This document shows positions 43,244 to 51,526 of a stretch of 64,000 nt of DNA, piece by piece. Origin of the DNA: an uncultured Megasphaera sp. (GTDB lineage: Bacteria; Bacillota; Negativicutes; Veillonellales; Megasphaeraceae); the NCBI GenBank assembly GCA_934202965.1, contig CAKPYN010000001.1:124001-188000 (forward strand), written 5' to 3'. Position 1 is the stretch's first letter; every line of letters starts with the position of its first letter. Made by a program: the position numbers and the translations under genes. The notes under the pieces are model-generated. The model ran no database searches. It was not told where the DNA came from and was given only the letters and a program-made list of their open reading frames with translations.

Positions 43244-44047
43244 TTAGGCAAAAGAAATTTTCTCGACACTAAATTCGTTTGACGGAATTAAATGTTCTGC
43301 CAAGCGGCCTCCCCGTTCCGGTTCTGCTGTAAAGCAAAGCTTTAAATATCCGTTTTCTGTATCATCATTCAGTAAATTGTCTTTTTTCAATACATCCAAC
43401 GTTTGCAGTGCCATCTCATGCGCTGGGTCCACAAAGGCAATCGAATCACCGCACAGTTCTTCGAATAACGGTTGGATAAACGGGAAATGAGTACAGCCAA
43501 AAATAGCCGTATCCGCACCAGATGCAATAACCGGCGCTGTATAGGCCTTCAAGGGTTCCAAAATTTCGTTGCCACTCAAAACGCCCCGTTCGATTAGGTT
43601 TGCTAATGCCGGGCAGGCCTGTTCAACGATTTCGATTTCCGGATCGATGGCAGCGGCAATCTTTTTGTGACTATGATTGGCAATCGTTAACTCCGTTGCA
43701 AAGACGGCAATTTTTTTAGTCGTTGTAATTTCTCTGGCTGTTGCGATACCGCGGCTCATGCCAATCAGCGGATACGTTACTTCTGAACGCACCATGTCAT
43801 AGGCAACTGCCGTAACGGTATTGCAGCCGATAGCGACTAACTTTACGCCTTGGGCAGTCATATAGTGCAGTATATCGCGTGTATATGATATGATTTCTGA
43901 CGGCGTGCGTGAACCATAGGGATTTCGTTTCGTATCACCTACATAAATAATGTTTTCATGAGGCAGCAGCATACGCAGCTTATTCACGACGGTCAATCCA
44001 CCGACGCCGGAATCAAATACGCCGATAGGTTGTTTGTTCCTATCCAC
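43244..44047 (-). CDS. murI: Glutamate racemase
   Basis: MurI makes D-glutamate for peptidoglycan. It has IGVFDSGVGGLTV, GDTKRNPYGSR, the catalytic Cys in IGCNTVTA and the second in FGCTHFPF. The start is taken as GTG at 44047 because GGAGG (44060-44056) is ideally spaced for it. The ATG at 44062, which overlaps the thioesterase stop as TAATG, would place GGAGG inside the reading frame. The length from GTG is 267 residues. Confidence 0.94.
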   Translation of the reverse strand: MDRNKQPIGVFDSGVGGLTVVNKLRMLLPHENIIYVGDTKRNPYGSRTPSEIISYTRDILHYMTAQGVKLVAIGCNTVTAVAYDMVRSEVTYPLIGMSRGIATAREITTTKKIAVFATELTIANHSHKKIAAAIDPEIEIVEQACPALANLIERGVLSGNEILEPLKAYTAPVIASGADTAIFGCTHFPFIQPLFEELCGDSIAFVDPAHEMALQTLDVLKKDNLLNDDTENGYLKLCFTAEPERGGRLAEHLIPSNEFSVEKISFA

Positions 44048-44061
44048 TAGACATTCCTCCA

Positions 44062-44487
44062 TTATTGCACAGCTTTTTTTTCTTGTTCATACCATGCTTT
44101 CAGCTTTTTATAATGTGCATCATCCAAGCGGGCTACAGCCCCCGTATCTTTATGGGTAAAGACATTTTGAGAGGTTCCCGTTGCCAACAAGGTATCATCT
44201 TCATGGCGTACAATGCGATACGAATATACCATTTGAGCTCGTGTCAATTTAGACAGACTCGTTTCAATGCGAATCGTGTCTGCATAATTGATCGGTGAAA
44301 TATATTCGCACGAAACCTGTTTAATCGGAAATAAGATGCCCTCATCCATCAATTCAAATAAGTCTATGCCTGCTTGACGCAGATATTCACAGCGCCCGCA
44401 TTCAAACCAGCGAATGTGATTTGAATGATGAGCAATTCCCATCATATCGGTTTCATAAAAACGCACTTTTTCAATAACTGTAACCAT
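44062..44487 (-). CDS. YbgC/FadM-type hot-dog acyl-CoA thioesterase
   Basis: The 141-residue hot-dog protein has RFYETDMMGIAHHSNHIRWFE, the 4-hydroxybenzoyl-CoA thioesterase motif with the catalytic Asp. It probably hydrolyses acyl-CoA or acyl-ACP thioesters. The start at 44487 is favoured over 44505 by homology (MVTVIEKVRF) although its ribosome site AGGT is weak. The stop touches murI. Confidence 0.88.
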   Translation of the reverse strand: MVTVIEKVRFYETDMMGIAHHSNHIRWFECGRCEYLRQAGIDLFELMDEGILFPIKQVSCEYISPINYADTIRIETSLSKLTRAQMVYSYRIVRHEDDTLLATGTSQNVFTHKDTGAVARLDDAHYKKLKAWYEQEKKAVQ

Positions 44488-44580
44488 CTTTTTACCTACT
44501 CTCATTATAAAAACGCACTTATATCATTTTACGATGATGCGATATGTTTGTCAAAGGATTTGTCTCTGAATTTAAGAAAA

Positions 44581-44622
44581 AATAACCAATTTCGAGGAGT
44601 TTTCCTTCTCGAAATTGGTTAT
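44581..44622 (-). terminator. Terminator after the DUF1232 gene
   Basis: AATAACCAATTTCGAG and CTCGAAATTGGTTAT form a perfect stem of at least 15 bp directly past the DUF1232 stop. Confidence 0.88.
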
Positions 44623-44625
44623 GCC

Positions 44626-44964
44626 CTATAATTTTACAAACGGAAACATGTGGCGCACTTTTTCTTTGTGTTCCGGCTTTAAATAGGTGCCTGCAAAATG
44701 AAGCGCTGCAGCAACGACTGCGGCATCATCCAGCCAACCTATACCAGCAAAGCCATCTGGAATGAAGTCAAAGGGCAGTATGACATAGCCCAATGCCCCC
44801 ATCAATGCCAATTTTACTACTTTGGGTGTATCTTCATCCTGCATGCAGTAAAAAATAGCCAGCAGTTTAGGCATAAAACGAATGCGGCGGCCTGTTCCCT
44901 GAATAAATCGAATAAATTTTCCCGGCGTATAAAAACGGGCGAAGAAGTGCAATACGTTCCACAT
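44626..44964 (-). CDS. DUF1232 (YkvA) family small membrane protein
   Basis: The 112-residue protein carries the DUF1232 signature KLALMGALGYVILPFDFIPDG followed by GWLDDAAVVAAAL. It is predicted to span the membrane twice. The role is unknown. It follows the DUF697-like gene by 10 bp, so they are likely co-transcribed. Confidence 0.85.
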   Translation of the reverse strand: MWNVLHFFARFYTPGKFIRFIQGTGRRIRFMPKLLAIFYCMQDEDTPKVVKLALMGALGYVILPFDFIPDGFAGIGWLDDAAVVAAALHFAGTYLKPEHKEKVRHMFPFVKL

Positions 44965-44974
44965 AGGCTGACTC

Positions 44975-45853
44975 CTATTCGTGTTCCAATGACTTTTTAG
45001 CGTCTTCTACCGCTGCTTTTACTTGTTCGTCGAGTGTCGAAGAAACAGTATCGGCAGCAGGTTCTGCTGCGACTGTATCTGTCTTCGGTTCTTCTTTTGG
45101 TTCTTCTGTATTTTTTTCTGGTTCCGATGCGTCAGCAGCTTGGGCAGCATCTTTTTCGTCTATCATTTCATCGACGAGATCATTCGGATGACGTACTGTG
45201 TGATATAATTCCTGTCCTTTTTCTTTGACATCCTGCAGTTTGTCTTTGGCAGCACCGCTCCACTTTTTCATGAAATCAATCGTTTCATCGCCAAGGGGAA
45301 TGTTTTTCAGCGGACTTTCACGGAGACGGTCTACTTGTTCCCGTGCTTTATCTTTCCATTCTGCCATCATATCAATGTACGGGCCCATATCCGTAGGCAT
45401 ACCGTCTTTCATCCAGCGTTGGGTAACACGTCCCAAGCTATAGGTAATACCGACAGCGACAGGTACTTGAATGGCGCTGAACGGAATCAGGGTCGTCAAA
45501 AGGTTTCCTGCCATACGACTTCCTACAGCTCCCAAGAATGCAATAAGTGCACGTTCCGTCAGTTTTACATTATACACGCGCGCAATACGGCTTACCAAAT
45601 ATACTTCATTGGCCATCAGTGCTACAGTTCCCAACACCGGTGCCACTACAATGGCGCCGGCCCGGGCTGCGGCCCAGCGGCATAACGTTTCTACCTTTAC
45701 ATCGGCATCTTCTGTGGATTGATCTAACGAATTCATCACAGTCGACGCATCATCATTCACTGCCGGTGCTTTTGCCTTCAAATCAGCTAATTCTTGCTTT
45801 AACGCGGCAATTTCTTTCATCAATTCTTCTACGGTTTTCATTTCTTCTGCCAT
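44975..45853 (-). CDS. DUF697-like membrane protein with acidic tail
   Basis: The 292-residue protein begins with a coiled coil (EELMKEIAALKQELADLKAKA), continues with a hydrophobic domain of the DUF697/YcjF kind (VVAPVLGTVALMANEVYLVSRIARVYNVKL), then a charged linker and a low-complexity Glu/Pro/Ala-rich tail from residue 230. The start at 45853 follows GGGGTGAT. An in-frame start at 45883 is poorer. The function is unknown. It precedes the DUF1232 gene closely, suggesting a membrane complex. Confidence 0.78.
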   Translation of the reverse strand: MAEEMKTVEELMKEIAALKQELADLKAKAPAVNDDASTVMNSLDQSTEDADVKVETLCRWAAARAGAIVVAPVLGTVALMANEVYLVSRIARVYNVKLTERALIAFLGAVGSRMAGNLLTTLIPFSAIQVPVAVGITYSLGRVTQRWMKDGMPTDMGPYIDMMAEWKDKAREQVDRLRESPLKNIPLGDETIDFMKKWSGAAKDKLQDVKEKGQELYHTVRHPNDLVDEMIDEKDAAQAADASEPEKNTEEPKEEPKTDTVAAEPAADTVSSTLDEQVKAAVEDAKKSLEHE

Positions 45854-45909
45854 GTATATCACCCCATCGCCTAAAAAAATCATTAGATTTATTTAATTTT
45901 CTCATTTTT

Positions 45910-46656
45910 TTACCAGCTTGTCAAACCACCGTCTACAGATAAGGCCGCAGCCGTAATAAAGGACGCATCTTCGCTTAATAAAAAAGCAATACTCCGCCCT
46001 ATTTCTTCCGGTTTTGCCAATCGATATAACGGGTACTGTTCCTGCAGCGACTTTCTGGTAAGAGACGGATCGCACTGCAGCTGTTTTTCTAATAGCGGCG
46101 TATCGACGTCACCGGGGCATACGCAGTTGACGCGGACTTGATGCGGCGCTGCTTCTAATGCCAAGGACTTCGTAAAGGCAACGACAGCCCCTTTCGTGGC
46201 ACCATAAATAGAACAAGCCACGTTTCCCTGCAAGCCGGCATCGCTGCTAACCGTTACGATGCTGCCGCAGGTCTTTTTTAAGTACGGCAAGGCATATCGG
46301 CATAATGAAATTGTTCCATAGACATTGACTGCAAACAACTGCTGTACCTGCTGGGGTGTCGTATTTTCCAACAATTCCTCTTCATAATATCCGGCAGATG
46401 TTACGAGTCCGTCTAACCGGCCAAACTGCTGTATTGTTTGGGCAATGATTTGCCGGCAGTCCTCATCACGGCTGACGTCCCCAGGAATATAGAACGCCGT
46501 ATACCCTTTTTGTGCTAAATACTGCAGTGCTTCCGCGCCTCGCTTAGGATTACGGCCGCAAATAGCCGTCTGCCAGCCTTTTTCTAGTAAAATTTCAGCC
46601 GTTGCCAAACCGATACCGGATGTGCCGCCGCTGATACATACGATTTTAGATTCCAT
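45910..46656 (-). CDS. Short-chain dehydrogenase/reductase
   Basis: This is a 248-residue classical SDR. The cofactor motif GGTSGIGLATAEI lies at the N-terminus, the catalytic Ser is in VTVSSDAG, and Tyr-x3-Lys is in YGATKG. The C-terminal VDGGLTSW resembles FabG-like enzymes. The substrate is unknown. FabG proper would usually sit in a fatty-acid cluster, which is absent here. Confidence 0.9.
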   Translation of the reverse strand: MESKIVCISGGTSGIGLATAEILLEKGWQTAICGRNPKRGAEALQYLAQKGYTAFYIPGDVSRDEDCRQIIAQTIQQFGRLDGLVTSAGYYEEELLENTTPQQVQQLFAVNVYGTISLCRYALPYLKKTCGSIVTVSSDAGLQGNVACSIYGATKGAVVAFTKSLALEAAPHQVRVNCVCPGDVDTPLLEKQLQCDPSLTRKSLQEQYPLYRLAKPEEIGRSIAFLLSEDASFITAAALSVDGGLTSW

Positions 46657-46674
46657 GGATATGATACTCCTTTT

Positions 46675-47454
46675 TTATAGTATACCCGCATAGGTTAAGG
46701 CCAGTTTTCCAATTAAAACGATGGTGACAACCAACATAATACGACGGATAAAACCCGTGCCGCGATGAATCGCCATTCGAGAACCGAAATAGGCGCCTAA
46801 AAAAATACAGACAGCCATGGCAATCCCATAGGCATATAGAATTTTTTCACTATATACTAACAAAATAAAGGCCGTCACATTACTGACTAAATTCAAAATT
46901 TTCGCATTGCCGGCAGCTATAATAAAATCAAAACCGATCATAGCAAAGGCGATAATTAAAAAGGTACCCGTTCCCGGTCCAATAAATCCATCATATATAC
47001 CAATGCAAAAAGCTACGGCAATCGACTGCCATAGTGTTTTCTTGGTTTCTCCCGGGTATGTAGTCGTACTGCCAAGCCGACGCTGTGTAAAGACAACGAC
47101 AGCCGCAATGATCAAAGCTAGAATAATAATCGGCTGCAGCCAGTCTGCAGAGAGATGGAGCATGAAAATACAGCCAATGACAGCCCCTATAAACGTAAAG
47201 GGTATGAGATGCTTGATCAAATGGCGATCTACTTTACCGGCCCGCAAAAACTGCCAAGCACTCATGACAGCACCAAAGGTGGCTGCAAATTTATTGGTGC
47301 CTACGGCTAAATGGGGCGGCATCCCCGTTGCGAGTAATACAGGCAGCGATATTAGTCCGCCGCCGCCGGCAATCGAATCGACGAAGCCGGCGAAAAAGCC
47401 GCCGGCCATGATACATACCAATATATAAATTGAAATATCCTGTAACGCTTCCAT
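46675..47454 (-). CDS. TSUP (TauE/SafE, DUF81) family permease
   Basis: The 259-residue protein has about eight membrane helices and the family text FFAGFVDSIAGGGGLISLPVLL, with the second repeat GIYDGFIGPGTGTFLIIAF. TSUP proteins move sulfite, sulfonates or related anions. The substrate here is unknown. It lies 18 bp from the SDR and 10 bp from the deacetylase gene. Confidence 0.9.
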   Translation of the reverse strand: MEALQDISIYILVCIMAGGFFAGFVDSIAGGGGLISLPVLLATGMPPHLAVGTNKFAATFGAVMSAWQFLRAGKVDRHLIKHLIPFTFIGAVIGCIFMLHLSADWLQPIIILALIIAAVVVFTQRRLGSTTTYPGETKKTLWQSIAVAFCIGIYDGFIGPGTGTFLIIAFAMIGFDFIIAAGNAKILNLVSNVTAFILLVYSEKILYAYGIAMAVCIFLGAYFGSRMAIHRGTGFIRRIMLVVTIVLIGKLALTYAGIL

Positions 47455-47464
47455 GTACTCTTCC

Positions 47465-48826
47465 TTACTGCATTAATTCCGTGACAAATACGATATCAAT
47501 GCCTTCTTGTACTAATTCATCAATCATTTCGCTAAGAGCCTGTGCAGTTTTAGGCCGGCAATGACCAATAATAATAGCACTGCCATTGTTTTTCGCGATG
47601 TCACCGCCTTGACGGATACGTTTTTTAATCGCTGCTACATCAGCATCATTGTCAATAAACAAGTTATTCCGGCTCGTCGCAACGCCCATGGCCGCAGCTG
47701 TCTGTTCCCCTACGGATGTACTGTTCGTTCGGCTGTCCAAATATACCATCTTGCGTTTTTTCATCACAGCCATGACCTCTTTCATAATACGGGAATCTGC
47801 CGTTGCCATGGAACCTTGATGATTATTCATGCCAATGGCATGCGGTACTTGATCCAACAGCTCGTTGGCTGTCGATTTTACCTTGCTGTCGCTCATGTCA
47901 CTGCTAATATAGACAGATTCCGAAGAAGCTACATGTAACGGCTGCATAGGCAGATGAACAAAGATTTTACGTCCTGCCTGATAGCCGCTTTGGGCCGATT
48001 CGGTCGTATGCGGTTTGTTTGGCATTACTGCATAGGTCAGCGGAATGGGCAGATTATTTAACTTGTTTAGTGTAGTCATATCACTGCCGCAGTCATCAAT
48101 GACAATAGCCAAGCGGCCTTTTACCTGAGCTGGATGCTTTTGATTCGTCAGTGGCTGGCTGCTTGCCGATTTGGTTTCTTTCACTGCCATGTTATTAGCT
48201 GCACTGTCTCGCAGCGAACCGCTGGATGAGCCTAAAATAAAGTTTTTTACATCTTCCAACAAACTGGACGATGCTTTCGGCGCAGCGACATACAATTTAT
48301 CCATGACTAGATAAAGCTGTTCTGTGTCCAGCATTTCAAAATACGCAATATCATATTCGGTAACCGCTTTTCCGTCTAACGTCGTTTCTTCGGTTCGATA
48401 TAATACGATGTTGCCGTTACTGGTACGAAGCTGTTTTTCTAACTCCTGTTTAGAAAATGCTTTCTTGGGAACAACTAATAGACTTTTCGTTGTCCAACGA
48501 ATCGAGCCTCCTGTGGCGCGACGATATTCCTGCCGTTCTTCCGTTTTGATCGTAGATACCTCAGCATGCTGGGTTTGCAGCCACGCTTCGACCGCCCATT
48601 GGACATCGGCTGAAACTTGGGTATATACGGCATCTTTTCCAGTTGTATCTGCCGTTGCCAAATGTTCCATAGCTGCCGTAGACGATGAAGCTGTCGGGGT
48701 GTCCGTATTGGCATTCCAATAGGCACCAGCACAAATGGCCAGCATCACAAATAAGACACTAAGCGGTGTAATCAAGGGATGCGAGCGTCGGCGTGATGCA
48801 CGACGGCGTTTTTTTTGTTGTCTCAT
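47465..48826 (-). CDS. Divergent polysaccharide deacetylase (YibQ type), membrane anchored
   Basis: The 453-residue protein has a basic start (MRQQKKRRRASRRRS), one membrane helix (about 22-42), an uncharacterised region of 190 residues, and a C-terminal divergent polysaccharide deacetylase domain (about 230-453) with RLAIVIDDCGSD, FVHLPMQP, GMNNHQGSMAT and IIIGHCRPKT. These resemble the metal-binding Asp-Asp and His residues of NodB-fold enzymes. It faces the periplasm or cell wall. The substrate is unknown, and a glycan role in the envelope is likely. Confidence 0.88.
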   Translation of the reverse strand: MRQQKKRRRASRRRSHPLITPLSVLFVMLAICAGAYWNANTDTPTASSSTAAMEHLATADTTGKDAVYTQVSADVQWAVEAWLQTQHAEVSTIKTEERQEYRRATGGSIRWTTKSLLVVPKKAFSKQELEKQLRTSNGNIVLYRTEETTLDGKAVTEYDIAYFEMLDTEQLYLVMDKLYVAAPKASSSLLEDVKNFILGSSSGSLRDSAANNMAVKETKSASSQPLTNQKHPAQVKGRLAIVIDDCGSDMTTLNKLNNLPIPLTYAVMPNKPHTTESAQSGYQAGRKIFVHLPMQPLHVASSESVYISSDMSDSKVKSTANELLDQVPHAIGMNNHQGSMATADSRIMKEVMAVMKKRKMVYLDSRTNSTSVGEQTAAAMGVATSRNNLFIDNDADVAAIKKRIRQGGDIAKNNGSAIIIGHCRPKTAQALSEMIDELVQEGIDIVFVTELMQ

Positions 48827-48895
48827 ATAAGCTCCTTTCTGTAAAAAAGGCCGGATGCAGTCACAACAGCTATGCTGCGTGATGCCCCGGCATTA

Positions 48896-50056
48896 TTATA
48901 TCGTTTCATGTGAGCATGGACTTCCTGTGGGATTCAGCTGATACCCTGGTTTTGGCAGCAGCATACGGCAGATTTGCCCACCGATAATACTTGCCCCGTT
49001 GCGATGGCACGCCAGACTGGCATCAGCCATCTTCTGCAGCATATCGGGATGCGTAAGAAGTTCGGATACGACGTTTACTAAATCTTCCTGTCGTTTGACC
49101 CAGCGGGCACAGCATTTTTCCTGCATATACGTTGCATTAGCCTCTTCTTGCCCCGGAATAGGACTATATAATACCATCGGTACCTGCACCGTTGCAGCTT
49201 CTGTACACGTAAGAGCTCCTGGTTTGGTAACCAGCAGTGCCGCTTGCTGCATCAGTTCGGGAATATGATTGGTATATCCCAACACTTGTACAGGATGACG
49301 CAGTTCATGACGCAGCTGATAAATTTCATCATACAAATCCGCATTATATCCCGTGACGACCGTAAAGTTATCGACAGCGTCCAATTTGTCCAACAAAACG
49401 AGGGATTGGCGAATCGATCCCATTCCCAGTCCGCCGCCCATAATCAATACATTTTTGTTTTTTGCGTGGGTTTCATCCCACTGCCAATGGCTGTGATGAA
49501 AGGCACTGCGTACAGGAATGCCGGAAACAATAATTTTATCACTATCAATTCCCTGCTGCAGTAATAACTCTTTGAGCTGTGACGCCGCAACACAATACAA
49601 ATCCATTTGCGGATATACCCAAAGCTGATGAATCGCAAAGTCTGTAATGACGCCGACAATCGGAATTTGTAAGCGATGCTGCCGTTTTAACAACGCCGCT
49701 GCGCCGGCAGGAAAAGGATGTGTAAATACTAATATGTCCGGTTTTTTATCAGCCAGCACACGCAGCATACGGCGTTTGAGTCCCCAGGCAATCAAGGTTT
49801 TTACCGCCATGCCTTTTTTATAACCTTGGGAAGAGTAATACATCAAATCATACAGCATAGGAAATAAATCCAAAATTTTGATATATGTTTCCTTTACAAT
49901 ATTGTCAATGGAAAGGACTTCATTCGATAAAAAATCCAGCTGCTCTACGTCCCACTCTTCGGGCAGTGTTTTAATATATTCTTCTATGGCTCGTGCTGCC
50001 TGTGTATGTCCGGTTCCAATAGAAGCCGACATAATGAGGACTTTTTTCTTCGTCAT
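48896..50056 (-). CDS. Diacylglycerol glycosyltransferase-like protein (MGDG synthase/UgtP family, GT28)
   Basis: The 386-residue protein has the N-terminal motif MSASIGTGHTQAARAI and the acceptor-side helix pattern of UgtP/MGDG synthase. The C-terminal half has MGGGLGMGSIRQSL and the sugar-nucleotide motif TKPGALTCTEA, as in MurG-related GT-B enzymes. The likely reaction is transfer of a hexose from UDP-sugar to diacylglycerol at the membrane. MurG is excluded by the N-terminus. Confidence 0.87.
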   Translation of the reverse strand: MTKKKVLIMSASIGTGHTQAARAIEEYIKTLPEEWDVEQLDFLSNEVLSIDNIVKETYIKILDLFPMLYDLMYYSSQGYKKGMAVKTLIAWGLKRRMLRVLADKKPDILVFTHPFPAGAAALLKRQHRLQIPIVGVITDFAIHQLWVYPQMDLYCVAASQLKELLLQQGIDSDKIIVSGIPVRSAFHHSHWQWDETHAKNKNVLIMGGGLGMGSIRQSLVLLDKLDAVDNFTVVTGYNADLYDEIYQLRHELRHPVQVLGYTNHIPELMQQAALLVTKPGALTCTEAATVQVPMVLYSPIPGQEEANATYMQEKCCARWVKRQEDLVNVVSELLTHPDMLQKMADASLACHRNGASIIGGQICRMLLPKPGYQLNPTGSPCSHETI

Positions 50057-50129
50057 GGAAATTCCTTCTTTTACGTAGAAGATTTTAGATACTTCATTAT
50101 ATACTATGTTACGACAAATTGTAAGAAAA

Positions 50130-50158
50130 GAAAAGGACCGTTTTTTATGCGGCCCTTC
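50130..50158 (-). terminator. Terminator after hup
   Basis: On the minus strand GGGCCGC and CGGTCC pair around an A/T loop and are followed by TTTTCTTTTC, just past the hup stop. Confidence 0.7.
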
Positions 50159-50172
50159 CCTTGATTGGTTAC

Positions 50173-50451
50173 TTATTTATTGTTGACCAAGTCTTTTAAC
50201 TGTTTGCCAGCTTTAAATGCCGGTGTTTTGGATGCTTCAATTTGAATCGGTTCGTTATTGCGAGGATTGCGGCCTTCGCGTGCTTTACGCTGACGAACTT
50301 CAAATGTACCAAAACCAATAATTTGTACTTTATCACCATCAGCTAAGGCTTGGCTAATTTCTTCAAATACAGCTTTTATTGCTTTTTCTGCATCTTTTTT
50401 TGTTAATTCAGCATTTTCGGCTACGTTTTTGATTAAATCGGTTTTATTCAT
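50173..50451 (-). CDS. hup: HU family DNA-binding protein
   Basis: HU bends and compacts DNA. The 92-residue sequence starts MNKTDLIKNVAENAELTKK and has IIGFGTFEVRQRKAREGRNP, the arm region, with the conserved Pro and Arg. A strong AAAGGAGG site precedes the ATG. It follows mazG by 42 bp, in the position where Bacillus has yabO. Confidence 0.96.
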   Translation of the reverse strand: MNKTDLIKNVAENAELTKKDAEKAIKAVFEEISQALADGDKVQIIGFGTFEVRQRKAREGRNPRNNEPIQIEASKTPAFKAGKQLKDLVNNK

Positions 50452-50493
50452 TGATAAGTCCTCCTTTAAATGGTTACATCTAGTAGTGTTAAA

Positions 50494-51513
50494 CTAATCG
50501 CTTCCTTTCGATTTTCGTTCTATCATTTTAGCTTCATTCCAAAATGAATCCAGCTCATCAAGCGAAAAGTCACTCCACGAACGAGAAGAAGATTGAACTC
50601 GTTCTTCTACATAGGAAAAACGACGGCGAAATTTAGTATTAGCTCGATGTAACGCGCATTCCGGCTCTATCTTGAGACGCCGGCATATATTGGCAAAGAC
50701 AAACAGCACATCTCCTGCTTCTTCTTCTATATGATCAAGCTCTTGTTCTTTGATAGCACTGCGAAGTTCTTGCCATTCTTCTTGGAACTTATCAAAGACT
50801 TCGTCTATCTCGTTCCATTCAAATCCAACTTTCGCTGCTTTTTCCTGAAGTTTATAGGCTTGTAAGAGGGACGGCAGTCCTTTTACCACGCCGTCCAGCA
50901 GATGTGTATGATGCTGTCGCTGTTCTCCCTGCTTTAATCTATCCCAGTTTAACATACTCGCACCTATGTTTTCAAGGCTTTTTTCGCCAAAAACGTAGGG
51001 ATGACGCCGAATCATCTTCTCTGCAATGTCTTTTACAACATCCTGCGCTGAAAAAAGGCCCTGTTCTTCAGCAATGCGAGCGTGAATTACCACTTGATAT
51101 AGCACATCGCCTAATTCTTCCCGAATACCTTGCACATCCTGCTGATCAATGGCATCGAGCATTTCATACACTTCTTCGAGTAAAAACCGGCGCAGCGTTT
51201 GATGGGTTTGCGCTTTATCCCAAGGGCAGCCGTGTTCGCCGCGCAGCTTCGCCATGACATCGATAATCGGCGTCATATCAAAAGGCATGACAGCCGGCTG
51301 CTGTGCATCGATGGCCTTTTGAATCATCTTCTTGACAGCTGCTGCCATTTTTGGCCCACCCGGTACGGTATGCACAATATCACGAGATGCCGCAAGTTCC
51401 AATAGATGCGTGACGACAGGCTGATACCATTCTTCAAATGACTGCGTTCCTCCTGCCGGATGCTGCCAGCCAGGCTGGTCTGTTCCCATATATAGTATTT
51501 CAATCGTCCCCAT
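50494..51513 (-). CDS. mazG: Nucleoside triphosphate pyrophosphohydrolase MazG with methylase-remnant N-terminus
   Basis: MazG hydrolyses (d)NTPs to monophosphates and PPi. Two MazG subdomains are visible: the first with LRGEHGCPWDKAQTHQTL and EEVYE (113-117), EELGD (132-136), the second with EEWQEL and EEEAGDVLF. The first 75 residues resemble the last third of the tetrapyrrole-methylase domain fused to MazG in Bacillus YabN (SFEEWYQPVVTHLL, VPGGPKMA), with its SAM-binding part gone. The length is 339 residues. The gene order mfd-flippase-mazG-hup supports orthology to yabN. Confidence 0.92.
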   Translation of the reverse strand: MGTIEILYMGTDQPGWQHPAGGTQSFEEWYQPVVTHLLELAASRDIVHTVPGGPKMAAAVKKMIQKAIDAQQPAVMPFDMTPIIDVMAKLRGEHGCPWDKAQTHQTLRRFLLEEVYEMLDAIDQQDVQGIREELGDVLYQVVIHARIAEEQGLFSAQDVVKDIAEKMIRRHPYVFGEKSLENIGASMLNWDRLKQGEQRQHHTHLLDGVVKGLPSLLQAYKLQEKAAKVGFEWNEIDEVFDKFQEEWQELRSAIKEQELDHIEEEAGDVLFVFANICRRLKIEPECALHRANTKFRRRFSYVEERVQSSSRSWSDFSLDELDSFWNEAKMIERKSKGSD

Positions 51514-51526
51514 AGGTATGTCTCCT

